Shown here: positions 18,284 to 25,699 of the stretch, piece by piece
Layout of the letters: every line of letters starts with the position of its first letter
How positions within the stretch are numbered: position 1 is the stretch's first letter
Source of the DNA: Emticicia fluvialis
Lineage (GTDB): Bacteria > Bacteroidota > Bacteroidia > Cytophagales > Spirosomataceae
NCBI RefSeq assembly: GCF_024793945.1
Contig: NZ_JANUSD010000009.1
Location: 124,001 to 188,000 of the forward strand
Reading direction: 5' to 3'
Length of the DNA: 64,000 bases
Position numbers and translations under genes: made by a program
The notes under the pieces: model-generated
Told to the model about the DNA's origin: nothing
What the model saw: the letters and a program-made list of their open reading frames with translations, nothing else
Databases searched by the model: none

Positions 18284-19024
18284 TTAATGAATCAGGAGAA
18301 TATCGCTTTGTTTGATGTAGCAAAACTTGCCGTCCCATAGAACCTGATACCAGATGTCTTCAGAATTGATTACATTAAGCCTGTGGCCTTCGCTGATGCT
18401 GCCTACTATATGCGAGGCCGCCGAGGGGTAGTCGCGCAGGTAAACCTGCTCGTTTTTTATAATGGCGGTGCGGTAATTATTAGGAAGATTGATAAGCACC
18501 GACAAGAAGACCAGATATACCAGAAATAATATTTTGTGCTGGATAGGGCTATATTGATTATTGAGCCTTTTGATTAGAAAAACTGCAAATACATAGATGC
18601 CAATAATTAAAAATCCCGCCCATGCGTATATGGAATATTGCCTGAAATAATACAGAAAATAATTGAGGTCGTTTTTTTCATACCCCTTGTAGCCGTTTTC
18701 GGTGGCGATGGTATAAATTTTCTCAAATACGCGCTCATCGGCATACCTGAAAGAGTACAGATTAAGGTAGTAAAGCTCCATAACGAAGTCGCCACGGTTT
18801 TCATAAATATTTGCCAGCTTCAGATAAACCTTCGGATTAAAGTTGGGGGTTTCGGTAATTATTTTTTCATAAAGAGAGGCCGCTTCGTCAAATTTTTTCT
18901 GTTTAAACAAAGAATCTGCAGTTGTGTATAACTTTTTTTGAGCTTGACTATCAACGAATTGTAAAGAAAATATGAATATTATAAAAAGTTTTTTCAGAAA
19001 ATTCAAAAAGTATGTTTGCATCAT
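18284..19024 (-). CDS. TPR and SH3-domain membrane protein
   Basis: A 246-residue envelope protein. A hydrophobic N-terminus (signal peptide or anchor, ending near DSQAQ) is followed by TPR repeats (about 30-105: LYTTADSLFKQKKFDEAASLYEKII, then VYLKLANIYENRGD). Two membrane segments lie at about 133-152 and 165-182. The C-terminal bacterial SH3 domain (about 190-246) contains EQVYLRDYPSAASHIVGSISEGHRL. The TPR-TM-SH3 order resembles BatE of the Bacteroides aerotolerance operon, but no other Bat gene is nearby, so the name is not assigned. The tRNA-Lys promoter overlaps its 5' end on the opposite strand. Confidence 0.75.
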   Translation of the reverse strand: MMQTYFLNFLKKLFIIFIFSLQFVDSQAQKKLYTTADSLFKQKKFDEAASLYEKIITETPNFNPKVYLKLANIYENRGDFVMELYYLNLYSFRYADERVFEKIYTIATENGYKGYEKNDLNYFLYYFRQYSIYAWAGFLIIGIYVFAVFLIKRLNNQYSPIQHKILFLVYLVFLSVLINLPNNYRTAIIKNEQVYLRDYPSAASHIVGSISEGHRLNVINSEDIWYQVLWDGKFCYIKQSDILLIH

Positions 19025-19046
19025 AATATCAAAAAATGTAATTTTG
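19015..19046 (+). promoter_or_regulatory. Promoter of the tRNA-Lys pair
   Basis: TTTG (19015-19018), 20 bases, TAATTTTG (19039-19046): an exact match to the Bacteroidota TTTG / TAnnTTTG promoter. It overlaps the start of the divergent TPR-SH3 gene and lies about 110 bases before the first tRNA-Lys. Confidence 0.75.
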
Positions 19047-19159
19047 CACCGCGATTCAGGAAAAGGGGTAACACCTGAAATGAATTAAGAAAGCAAAAGT
19101 AATGAATTTTAGTTCTTCTTTCAATTTCTTCTTTTCAGATTTCTGAATAATCAAAATAA

Positions 19160-19232
19160 GATTCCGTAGCTCAGCTGGTAGAGCAATACACTTTTAATGT
19201 ATGGGTCCTGGGTTCGAGTCCCAGCGGGATCA
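19160..19232 (+). tRNA. tRNA-Lys (TTT), copy 1
   Basis: A 73-nt cloverleaf. The acceptor stem GATTCCG pairs with CGGGATC, discriminator A. The D arm is GCTCAGCTGGTAGAGC, the anticodon loop carries TTT, and the T arm is CTGGG-TTCGAGT-CCCAG. CCA is not encoded. It is identical to the next tRNA. Confidence 0.97.
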
Positions 19233-19273
19233 CAAACGTTACAACCTTTTTTCGAGTAGATAAACCAGTTTAA

Positions 19274-19346
19274 GATTCCGTAGCTCAGCTGGTAGAGCAA
19301 TACACTTTTAATGTATGGGTCCTGGGTTCGAGTCCCAGCGGGATCA
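19274..19346 (+). tRNA. tRNA-Lys (TTT), copy 2
   Basis: Base-for-base identical to the copy ending 41 bases upstream, with only about four flanking bases on each side shared. The two are probably cotranscribed and end at the hairpin at 19351. Confidence 0.97.
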
Positions 19347-19350
19347 CAGA

Positions 19351-19383
19351 AAAAGCCTCTCTTTTCAACCAGAGAGGCTTTTT
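19351..19383 (+). terminator. Terminator after tRNA-Lys
   Basis: AAAAGCCTCTC pairs with GAGAGGCTTTTT around ten bases and ends in five T. Strong rho-independent terminator. Confidence 0.9.
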
Positions 19384-19414
19384 GATTTTTATAATTTTCC
19401 TAAAATCTATTACT

Positions 19415-19597
19415 ATGGAAAAACGAAAAGCACCGGTTTTTACTTTAAGCATTGTGGCCATTATAGTAGGGGTAGCCTTGTATAAACAGTTCGACTTTAA
19501 AACTCTTCAATTTCAGAAACCGGCCTTGTCTGTGGTTTATGCGATTACCTTTTTGTTTGCCGTTTATGTGTTGATACGAAATTGGGGGAAGAAGTAA
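19415..19597 (+). CDS. Small two-helix membrane protein (60 residues)
   Basis: Not assigned to a named family. From the ATG at 19415 (MEKRKAPVF) the protein has two hydrophobic helices, about residues 8-22 (FTLSIVAIIVGVALY) and 36-54 (LSVVYAITFLFAVYVLI), with positive charges at both ends. This suggests a small inner-membrane hairpin with both termini in the cytoplasm. The open frame reaches further upstream to 19382, but that would run into the terminator stem. It follows the tRNA-Lys terminator, so it needs its own promoter. Confidence 0.6.
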   Translation: MEKRKAPVFTLSIVAIIVGVALYKQFDFKTLQFQKPALSVVYAITFLFAVYVLIRNWGKK

Positions 19598-19612
19598 AGA
19601 TTTTTTTATTGG

Positions 19613-19650
19613 ACAGAAAAAATGCTTTGCAAATTTCTTCACAAAGCATT
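19613..19650 (-). terminator. Terminator of the 324-residue secreted protein gene
   Basis: AATGCTTTG pairs with CAAAGCATT. On the minus strand it is followed by a run of T (plus-strand A run before 19621). Confidence 0.7.
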
Positions 19651-19671
19651 TAAAGTGGCTTTATTTGAATA

Positions 19672-20646
19672 CTATAAAATCCTGAATGAGGAAGCAATTT
19701 TTTCAAACTTTTCTAAATTGGCATCTAAATTTCTGATTTGTGCATGCATTTCAAAAATTCTGTCATTAACCCAGAAATACTGATAAATTTGATAGGCCTT
19801 ACTGGTATCAGAATTTATTTCTATGATTGTACGGTACGCCTTTCCTTGGGTAAACTTCATTTCATCAGATTTTATTTGCTTATACTTCCAATCGGCATTT
19901 TTTTCTTTCTTTTCAAACATTTGGTCAGCAAAGGTTTTTTTGCTTTCCAGTTGGGATAAGCTATCCATTTCAGATTCCATATCAATAAGAATCAATTCTT
20001 CAATGCTAATTTCTATTTCCGGCCAACTTAAATCAAGTTCTCCCGATTTTAAACCAGATTTATTCTTATATGAAATACTAAGTGAAGCAGCTTTTTCATA
20101 AGGATGAGACGGATAACCAACGTATAAAGGAACAAAGCCTTGTTTTTTCCAATCAACAAAATACTCAAGGTTTTCTGTGATATCAACTTCTATTTTTTCA
20201 TCAACCTCGATACTTGACAACGCCTTTATTATTGTTGTAGAAAACTCCTTATCACTTTCTTTTGGGTATTTACAAGTGAATGAATATGCCACATTTGGAA
20301 ATTCAGCATACATTTCAATAATAATCATCCCACTGTTTTTCATTAAACCTTTAAATAAATAGCCTTTACCACCACCTGTAAGTGAGACCTGTTGTGAACT
20401 AATATGCCCGAAAAGATCAGAGTAATCCTTTTTAAATTTTTGGAGTGAGGTATAAGATCCCTTTTCTGCATTAGAAACATTTATTGTAGCCCCATCGTCT
20501 GTCAATAGACCAACAAATGGTCCTTGTGACCAAGAATCATCAAGGTAAGAAATAAAGATATTTGTACATTTAATTCTTTGCTTTTGAGAGTAGCTTAAAA
20601 ATGTGGTACATAAAAGTAGCAGTGTAAAAAGTGTTCTTAAATTCAT
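19672..20646 (-). CDS. Secreted protein of unknown function (324 residues)
   Basis: No family recognised. From ATG 20646 the protein begins with a good signal peptide (MNLRTLFTLLLLCTTFLSYS, cleaved near Q). The mature part alternates strands and helices: FKGLMKNSGMIIIEMYAEFP and TIIKALSSIEVDEKI suggest an alpha/beta module that is repeated later (SKAYQIYQYFWVNDRIFEMH, then FEKIASSFRIL). Two copies of one small fold are therefore possible. The open frame extends to 20694 through a non-ATG start that would spoil the signal peptide. Periplasmic or cell-surface placement is likely. It stands alone with its own terminator. Confidence 0.65.
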   Translation of the reverse strand: MNLRTLFTLLLLCTTFLSYSQKQRIKCTNIFISYLDDSWSQGPFVGLLTDDGATINVSNAEKGSYTSLQKFKKDYSDLFGHISSQQVSLTGGGKGYLFKGLMKNSGMIIIEMYAEFPNVAYSFTCKYPKESDKEFSTTIIKALSSIEVDEKIEVDITENLEYFVDWKKQGFVPLYVGYPSHPYEKAASLSISYKNKSGLKSGELDLSWPEIEISIEELILIDMESEMDSLSQLESKKTFADQMFEKKEKNADWKYKQIKSDEMKFTQGKAYRTIIEINSDTSKAYQIYQYFWVNDRIFEMHAQIRNLDANLEKFEKIASSFRIL

Positions 20647-20927
20647 TATGATAATTTTAATGGTTGCTTTGTTAGTCAGAGGTTTACTTATCAAAAATTA
20701 AAAAAACTATTTAGCCGAATATCATTAGTGTGTTTTCTAAAGTTATCCGGCTAAAATGTTCGTGCAAATAAAATATTAATTTCAAGAATAATCAACAAAC
20801 TTTTCACTGTAACAGTCTCACCAAGGTCATAATTTAAACTTTCAAAAATTTAATCAAAAAACCATTGCAAACCACAAACGCTGCACTTAAATTCGCAACC
20901 AATTAGTTTCTTAAACAATATGTAATT

Positions 20928-21254
20928 ATGAGGCGAGATGTTTTTCAGGCCATTGCAGACCCCACCAGAAGGGCCATTATTGCCCTGATAGCCTTGCAAG
21001 CCATGACACCCAATGCCATTGCAGAGAACTTTAATACTACAAGGCAGGCGGTGTCTAAGCATTTGCGTATACTGACAGAATGCGAGCTTGTAAAACAGGA
21101 GTTTCAGGGCAGGGAGATTTTCTATTCACTTGAAATTGAAAAAATGAAAGAAATAGATAAATGGCTGGAGCAATACCGTAAGATATGGGAGAACAGATTC
21201 AAACAATTAGATGATGTGCTGGACACATTAAAAAAACAGAGAAATGAAGCATAG
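20928..21254 (+). CDS. ArsR-family transcriptional regulator
   Basis: A 108-residue winged-helix repressor. RRDVFQAIADPTRRAIIALI opens the fold, and the recognition helix lies in NTTRQAVSKHLRILTECELV. REIFYSLEIEKMKEIDKWL forms the wing and dimer helix. It belongs to the branch that usually controls an adjacent AHSA1/SRPBCC gene and lacks the CxC metal site of ArsR/SmtB sensors, so it probably does not sense metal. No SRPBCC gene follows here, so its target is unknown. Confidence 0.88.
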   Translation: MRRDVFQAIADPTRRAIIALIALQAMTPNAIAENFNTTRQAVSKHLRILTECELVKQEFQGREIFYSLEIEKMKEIDKWLEQYRKIWENRFKQLDDVLDTLKKQRNEA

Positions 21255-21269
21255 CTTGTTTCTCTGTTT
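21234..21269. terminator. Inverted repeat at the end of the ArsR gene
   Basis: AAACAGAGAAA (21234-21244) and TTTCTCTGTTT (21259-21269) form a perfect stem that includes the last codons and stop. A-rich and T-rich flanks could make it a terminator on either strand, although the T run after the plus-strand arm is short. Confidence 0.5.
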
Positions 21270-21298
21270 GTTAATAGATAAAAATGCTTAAGCGGGCA

Positions 21299-22237
21299 TT
21301 ATTCAATTCTGAATTTCTCGTTCTTACAATCCAGAATCAATTTGTGGTTCAGCAATAGTTTATTACCTATCATGCCTTCCATGCCTGAGCTTCTCATTAA
21401 AAAGTTTTGCATGGCAGATGTACCTTCAACATAAGTTACCTCTGACAAAGCCATATCGGTTTGCCCTAATTGTATGGTTTGGCTGGCTGGGGCAGTAATA
21501 ACCTTCAGGGGGTTTCCCCATGAATTTCCTTTCTCGTTTTTAATTCTACCACCTTTAGTACGGTAGTTTTCCCAATCTTCCTGGCTGGTTATTAGTTCAT
21601 AATTGCTGCTGCCCGAATCATAAAGTAATTGAAGGTTTTTGTTTTGCAACCTGGCAGGCAAAATAATGCGGCGTTTTTTGAATTCAAAATCTACAAATCC
21701 GGTTGTTGGCAGGTTTTCTGTAAAAGAACAGCTATTGTGCTTAAAATCGAGGGTGGTAATTCTTTTTTCCAGTAAGTCGGTACCAATAGTACCAATAACA
21801 TGAATGGCATCGGGCTTAGAAAAATCCAGTTTTTCTCCGTAATTGATTAATTGAAATATACCGGAGGAGACCTCCATTTTGCCGATGCTGAATTGAAGCG
21901 CAACCTGATTTTGCTTTATATCTGGCATAACCAGCTTTGGATACATTTTCTGAACCGAAGCCAGCGATTTGACATAAAACAAGGTAACGGGCGACCCAAA
22001 ATCTATCTGCATAAAAAATGGCCGGTCTATGCCTTTTAAATGCACCTGCAAAAACATGGCAGAATAGGGGTTTTTATCGGTTACATTCCATTGAATGGGT
22101 ACATTTTCTGCCTCATGATGAACTAAAAGATAGTTGTCGGGCGGGGTGAATTTTCTATCAAAGTAAAAGTGGCCACCAATTAATGTTAAGGCAACAATTG
22201 TTACTAAAATAAGGGTAATCTTCTTAAATGTCTTCAT
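21299..22237 (-). CDS. Retropepsin-like protein with membrane anchor
   Basis: A 312-residue protein with one N-terminal membrane segment (about 5-22) and a presumed periplasmic domain. Two lobes each contain an aspartyl-protease-like motif: MQIDFGSPVTLF at about residue 78 and LLYDSGSSNYEL at about residue 204. GTIGTDLLEKRITTLDF and EGMIGNKLLLNHKLILDC follow the two motifs in the same order and spacing. This suggests an internally duplicated pepsin-like (retropepsin) fold. The first motif has Phe in place of Ser/Thr (D-F-G), so activity is uncertain. The start ATG 22237 is chosen over an upstream TTG at 22285. Confidence 0.6.
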   Translation of the reverse strand: MKTFKKITLILVTIVALTLIGGHFYFDRKFTPPDNYLLVHHEAENVPIQWNVTDKNPYSAMFLQVHLKGIDRPFFMQIDFGSPVTLFYVKSLASVQKMYPKLVMPDIKQNQVALQFSIGKMEVSSGIFQLINYGEKLDFSKPDAIHVIGTIGTDLLEKRITTLDFKHNSCSFTENLPTTGFVDFEFKKRRIILPARLQNKNLQLLYDSGSSNYELITSQEDWENYRTKGGRIKNEKGNSWGNPLKVITAPASQTIQLGQTDMALSEVTYVEGTSAMQNFLMRSSGMEGMIGNKLLLNHKLILDCKNEKFRIE

Positions 22238-22325
22238 TTGTGTTTTTTTGTCGCAATTTTTCGGTTTTGAATCAATTTCCGACAAAAAATGCTACGACAC
22301 TTTTACGACATTTTAGCGAAAAGCC

Positions 22326-22865
22326 TCATAAGAAGCTGGCTTTGAGCTTGATTTGTAATTCGTTCCGTTGGTTCAGGCTCATTCCGTTTCTGATAATGAC
22401 AATTAGCTTGATGGATATTATACCAATAAGAGGAATCAAAAAAAGCGGAAACCTGATGGCCAGCCATTTTTGGATAAATGGGCTGAGTATCATCATGATT
22501 GAGAGAATAACCGATAGCACAATCTGAAGGCTTACAATGTGTTCCCCCAGCTCTTTATTATATAAGTCTTTAGTTTTGTGGGTTAAAATTAAAGGGAATA
22601 TAATATTGCCAAAAGGTATAATAAGCCCCAATAGGGCCGACGGGTTGATTAATTTTGCGCGGCTTAAGTCTGTAGCCGGCTTGTGAGCCAATAAATTGTC
22701 AGGGGCTGTATCGAGTACATTTGCCAGGGTTTTCAGGGTAAAACCTTTCAAGACACTACCAGCCTCAATTCTCTGAATGGTCCGTAAAGAAAGGCCAGAT
22801 TTTTCAGCCAGCTCGGTTTGTGTCAAATTTTTAGCCTCCCTTAGCATTCTAAGCCTGTTTTCCAT
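22326..22865 (-). CDS. XRE-type regulator fused to membrane helices
   Basis: A 179-residue protein. Residues about 3-58 form a helix-turn-helix of the Cro/C1 (XRE) type (RLRMLREAKNLTQTELAEKSGLSLRTIQRIEAG). The C-terminal half has three hydrophobic segments (about 72-92, 109-131 and 138-158) similar to DUF4870-like tails. It is a membrane-bound DNA-binding protein, which implies regulation from the membrane. The signal and targets are unknown. It lies on the minus strand between the retropepsin-like gene and the HxlR gene. Confidence 0.8.
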   Translation of the reverse strand: MENRLRMLREAKNLTQTELAEKSGLSLRTIQRIEAGSVLKGFTLKTLANVLDTAPDNLLAHKPATDLSRAKLINPSALLGLIIPFGNIIFPLILTHKTKDLYNKELGEHIVSLQIVLSVILSIMMILSPFIQKWLAIRFPLFLIPLIGIISIKLIVIIRNGMSLNQRNELQIKLKASFL

Positions 22866-22920
22866 TGGGTTGGTACAAATGTTTAGATTTATGAAATTGT
22901 ATAAAATCGCGGAATTTCAG

Positions 22921-23292
22921 CTATACCTCTTTTTCTTTGCCCACTATAGAGCTGCGATACTCGTTTCCCCATCTGATAATTTCATCTATAATAGGGTTTA
23001 AGGTCTTGCCAAACTCGGTAAGTGAATATTGAACTGTAACAGGCCGGGTATCGAGTATTGTTCTTGAAACCAGTTGGTTCATTTCCATATCCTGCAATTC
23101 TTTGGCAAGCATTTTGGTACCAATTCCATCTACCTCGCGCAGTAAATCCATAAACCGCAGGTGGTCTCTTTCCATTAAGGTACCCAGTATATGAAACTTC
23201 CACTTGCCCGATAATATTTCCATGGTGTCTTTAATGGTAGAAATTCTTTTTCTGCAAAGTTGAGAGGTATTTACTGTTGCTCTTTTTTTCAT
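22921..23292 (-). CDS. HxlR-family transcriptional regulator
   Basis: A 123-residue winged-helix regulator. CRKRISTIKDTMEILSGKWKFHILGTL is the family signature, followed by LRFMDLLREVDGIGTKMLAKELQDMEMNQLV (recognition helix) and the wing VQYSLTEFGKTL. The conserved N-terminal cysteine used for redox or aldehyde sensing in several members is present. ATG at 23292 is preferred to the GTG at 23304. It is divergent from the thioredoxin-like gene, its most likely target. Confidence 0.88.
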   Translation of the reverse strand: MKKRATVNTSQLCRKRISTIKDTMEILSGKWKFHILGTLMERDHLRFMDLLREVDGIGTKMLAKELQDMEMNQLVSRTILDTRPVTVQYSLTEFGKTLNPIIDEIIRWGNEYRSSIVGKEKEV

Positions 23293-23338
23293 TTTTGTTA
23301 ACACTAAAATATATTCTTAAAAATGCAAATCTAATCAC

Positions 23339-23360
23339 TTTCCTAAAGGAAACTAGTTCC
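23339..23360. promoter_or_regulatory. Candidate operator between HxlR and thioredoxin-like genes
   Basis: Two overlapping dyads, TTTCC-TAAA-GGAAA (23339-23352) and GGAA-ACTAG-TTCC (23348-23360), lie in the divergent intergenic region. Overlapping palindromes of this kind fit a dimeric winged-helix repressor; binding is inferred, not shown. Confidence 0.4.
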
Positions 23361-23435
23361 CTGGGTGGAAATGATAGTCATCAACACTGGTATTAAGCTT
23401 AATTTTGCCTTGATAACCGAACGTAAATTATAAAC

Positions 23436-24002
23436 ATGGATTTCAGAGCATATAGTTCTTATTTTGAGAGCATAGTTAATAAAGAGGAACAAGACCAGGC
23501 AGCGCCTTACAACAAACCAGATTATTACGAATATACCAAATTGAATTGGGCGCGGATGTCGAGATGGTTTAAAACCCAGACTTTGTCGCCCCAATTTTTA
23601 GAAACCATTAAAAAAATTGATAATCCACAGCAATGGCTTTTGATTACTGAGCCCTGGTGTGGCGATGCAGCCCATAATGTACCGTTTATAATAATGGCTG
23701 CCCAAGCCAACCCATTGATATCAGTTAGCGTTGAATTGCGGGATTCTGCTCCGCATAGTATAGATAATTATTTAACCAATGGTACGAAATCAATTCCGAA
23801 GCTGGTAATCAGAGACCAAAACGGTAATGACCTGGCAACCTGGGGGCCTCGCCCAAAAGAATGTCAGGTAATTTACTCAAAGGCATTAGAAGAAAAATTA
23901 CCTTTTCAGGAGCTAACAGTCAGGATTCATACCTGGTATAATGCCAATAAGGGAGTGGATGTACAGGAAGAATTGAGCGAAGTTATTTTGCAAACTATTT
24001 AA
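23436..24002 (+). CDS. Thioredoxin-like family protein
   Basis: A 188-residue cytoplasmic protein of the thioredoxin-like group common in Bacteroidota. The active-site region reads WLLITEPWCGDAAHNVPFI, so only the first cysteine of CxxC is kept (CGDA). IPKLVIRDQNGNDLATWGPRP carries the cis-Pro loop. Single-cysteine forms can act in isomerase, reductase or glutathione-dependent reactions; which applies here is open. It is divergent from the HxlR regulator, with palindromes in the shared control region, and convergent with the eight-gene cluster. Confidence 0.8.
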   Translation: MDFRAYSSYFESIVNKEEQDQAAPYNKPDYYEYTKLNWARMSRWFKTQTLSPQFLETIKKIDNPQQWLLITEPWCGDAAHNVPFIIMAAQANPLISVSVELRDSAPHSIDNYLTNGTKSIPKLVIRDQNGNDLATWGPRPKECQVIYSKALEEKLPFQELTVRIHTWYNANKGVDVQEELSEVILQTI

Positions 24003-24122
24003 TGGATAACCGGTATGTTATAAAAGGACCTACTTTAAAGACTTATGATAATGGTATAAAACAAAGAATCCCTAATAACAATAGACAAGGTTTATAGGCA
24101 GTTTCAATAATACTCTAGTGCA

Positions 24123-24167
24123 AAAAAAAATGGCAGACAGGATTTATACCCGTCTGCCATTTTTTTT
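24123..24167. terminator. Bidirectional terminator at the end of the eight-gene cluster
   Basis: TGGCAGAC pairs with GTCTGCCA and is extended by A8/T8 tails on both sides. It ends the minus-strand decarboxylase gene (stop at 24175) and the plus-strand thioredoxin-like gene. Confidence 0.88.
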
Positions 24168-24174
24168 ATCTGAT

Positions 24175-25473
24175 TCAAGATTGAATAATCACTGACGGCT
24201 CACCGTACTTGAAGTGGAAACCTGCAGGATTGGTGTAACTGTCTGGTACTTGCGCATTGGCAACAGTTTCAACAAATTTCAGCTGATCTACCGGCTTCTC
24301 GAAAAGCATGATAATATCAGACCCGCCAAAGGCAAAATACCCGAACTCTGTTCCTTTGTTTACGGTTTGTCCTGCCAGATTACTGTACATGTGCACTGAA
24401 GAAACCTGTGCCATACCTACAGGAATAGTGGCTACAGAGCCGATGCTGTCATCGCCGGTATCGATAATCACAACGCCACGGGCCTGTGTAAATTCATAAC
24501 CGTCTGTTGAACTATCAGGTGCATCAAATTGGTCGCCGGTAATCTGTACATCAAGAAATACACTTCCTGATAATGCTTCAATATATTTTACTTTACCACT
24601 TACAGGGGTATGGAAACGGTGGTAGTCAAAGGGGCTCAGGAAGTAATGTACAAATGTGCCACCGTAAAACTTACTGGCATATTGTTCACCATCTGGCCCT
24701 AGCAGGTCATTTACTTTGCCTATGGTGTGGGTTTGTTTCAATCTGAAAGTAGTAAGGTTACCATTAGTATCCAGCACATTACCGTTTGCATCAATCTGAT
24801 AGATAGCCTTGAAGGTACAATCAGCTGGTGATGTAACAATGGTATTGTCATTCGGATTGGCAATCGGCCTCATTGGTGAACCGTTCAGGGTATTGATGTT
24901 TAGCTGCCGATAGAAAAACGTATTGAAAGATACCCAGTTAGGTTTGTCATTAATGTAGTCTTGTGCATTGTACATAGGGTCTGCCAAGAACGTAGCCAGT
25001 GTAGCATTAGTTAAGGATGCAGAAGTGTTTAGGAAACTACCCCATTCACTGGCATATTTGTCTAGCCAGTCTGCAAAAGAAAAACCGTCATTGGTGTAAC
25101 TCTGCAATGTCTTCTTGTTGTATTCAGTAAGCGGTTGGTCAATTAGCCAGTAAAACTGACAAAGTCTGTCGAAAATCTGCTGACTGTAACCTAAAGGATT
25201 TGACCAGGGGCCGTGTAGTTCAATTGATTCGCTTGGAAGCACCTGTTCAAAGTAAGTTAGGTAAGACAGATAATCATCAGAATTGGTTGGCCAGCCATTA
25301 TTTTTGTATAATATGTTCAAGGCATTAAATAAAGACGCATTTAAGCTAGCCTGTGCAGATTGCTTTGCCAAATTGAGCGATTTATTCAGCAATTTTTTAA
25401 GTTCGGTGTCGTCACTGAGTTGCTTTTGAAGTAGAGTAACAACAGGAGAGTAGTTTTGTGTTGTAATTGCCAT
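24175..25473 (-). CDS. Phosphatidylserine decarboxylase family protein with N-terminal PSDC-like domain
   Basis: A 432-residue enzyme that should decarboxylate phosphatidylserine or a related serine/amino-acid head group through a self-made pyruvoyl group. Residues about 1-190 resemble the PSDC domain found ahead of some decarboxylases (NNGWPTNSDDYLSYLTYF, then FADWLDKYASEWGSFL and SFNTFFYRQL). The catalytic part has RPIANPNDNTIVTSPADC (Asp position), HYFLSPFDYHRFHTPVSG (His position) and FGGSDIIMLFEKP (Gly-Ser cleavage site, LGST in typical enzymes). The catalytic triad and cleavage Gly-Ser thus appear intact. No membrane segment or signal peptide is seen. ATG 25473 replaces an upstream TTG. 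It is the last gene of the cluster. A normal housekeeping decarboxylase is much shorter, so this is an accessory paralogue. Confidence 0.85.
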   Translation of the reverse strand: MAITTQNYSPVVTLLQKQLSDDTELKKLLNKSLNLAKQSAQASLNASLFNALNILYKNNGWPTNSDDYLSYLTYFEQVLPSESIELHGPWSNPLGYSQQIFDRLCQFYWLIDQPLTEYNKKTLQSYTNDGFSFADWLDKYASEWGSFLNTSASLTNATLATFLADPMYNAQDYINDKPNWVSFNTFFYRQLNINTLNGSPMRPIANPNDNTIVTSPADCTFKAIYQIDANGNVLDTNGNLTTFRLKQTHTIGKVNDLLGPDGEQYASKFYGGTFVHYFLSPFDYHRFHTPVSGKVKYIEALSGSVFLDVQITGDQFDAPDSSTDGYEFTQARGVVIIDTGDDSIGSVATIPVGMAQVSSVHMYSNLAGQTVNKGTEFGYFAFGGSDIIMLFEKPVDQLKFVETVANAQVPDSYTNPAGFHFKYGEPSVIIQS

Positions 25474-25640
25474 TGTAGTCAACAGTTTTTGTTATAAATT
25501 AATTAAATTGGTAATTCCTGACGTAAAATTTTTTTTCTTTCTGATACCTGTTAAAATTTTAATGTTGTCAATCTTAACAATCATAAATTAGCTAAGTGAA
25601 TTGGTAGTTTGAAACCACATTTTTTTAGCAGGCATTTAAA

Positions 25641-25674
25641 GTTTTATGTATTTGCTTTCACAAATACATAAAAC
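25641..25674. repeat. Perfect 14-bp inverted repeat before the decarboxylase gene
   Basis: GTTTTATGTATTTG and CAAATACATAAAAC are exact complements separated by six bases. There is no T run after it on the minus strand, so it is not a standard terminator. It could be an RNA hairpin at the 3' end of the upstream gene's message, or an operator for a promoter in front of the decarboxylase gene. Confidence 0.75.
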
Positions 25675-25699
25675 CAGAATAAAGACCCAAAAAAATGTA

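Noticed and set aside
19160..19346. CRISPR-like repeat
   Set aside because: The two identical 73-nt units are tRNA-Lys genes with complete cloverleafs.
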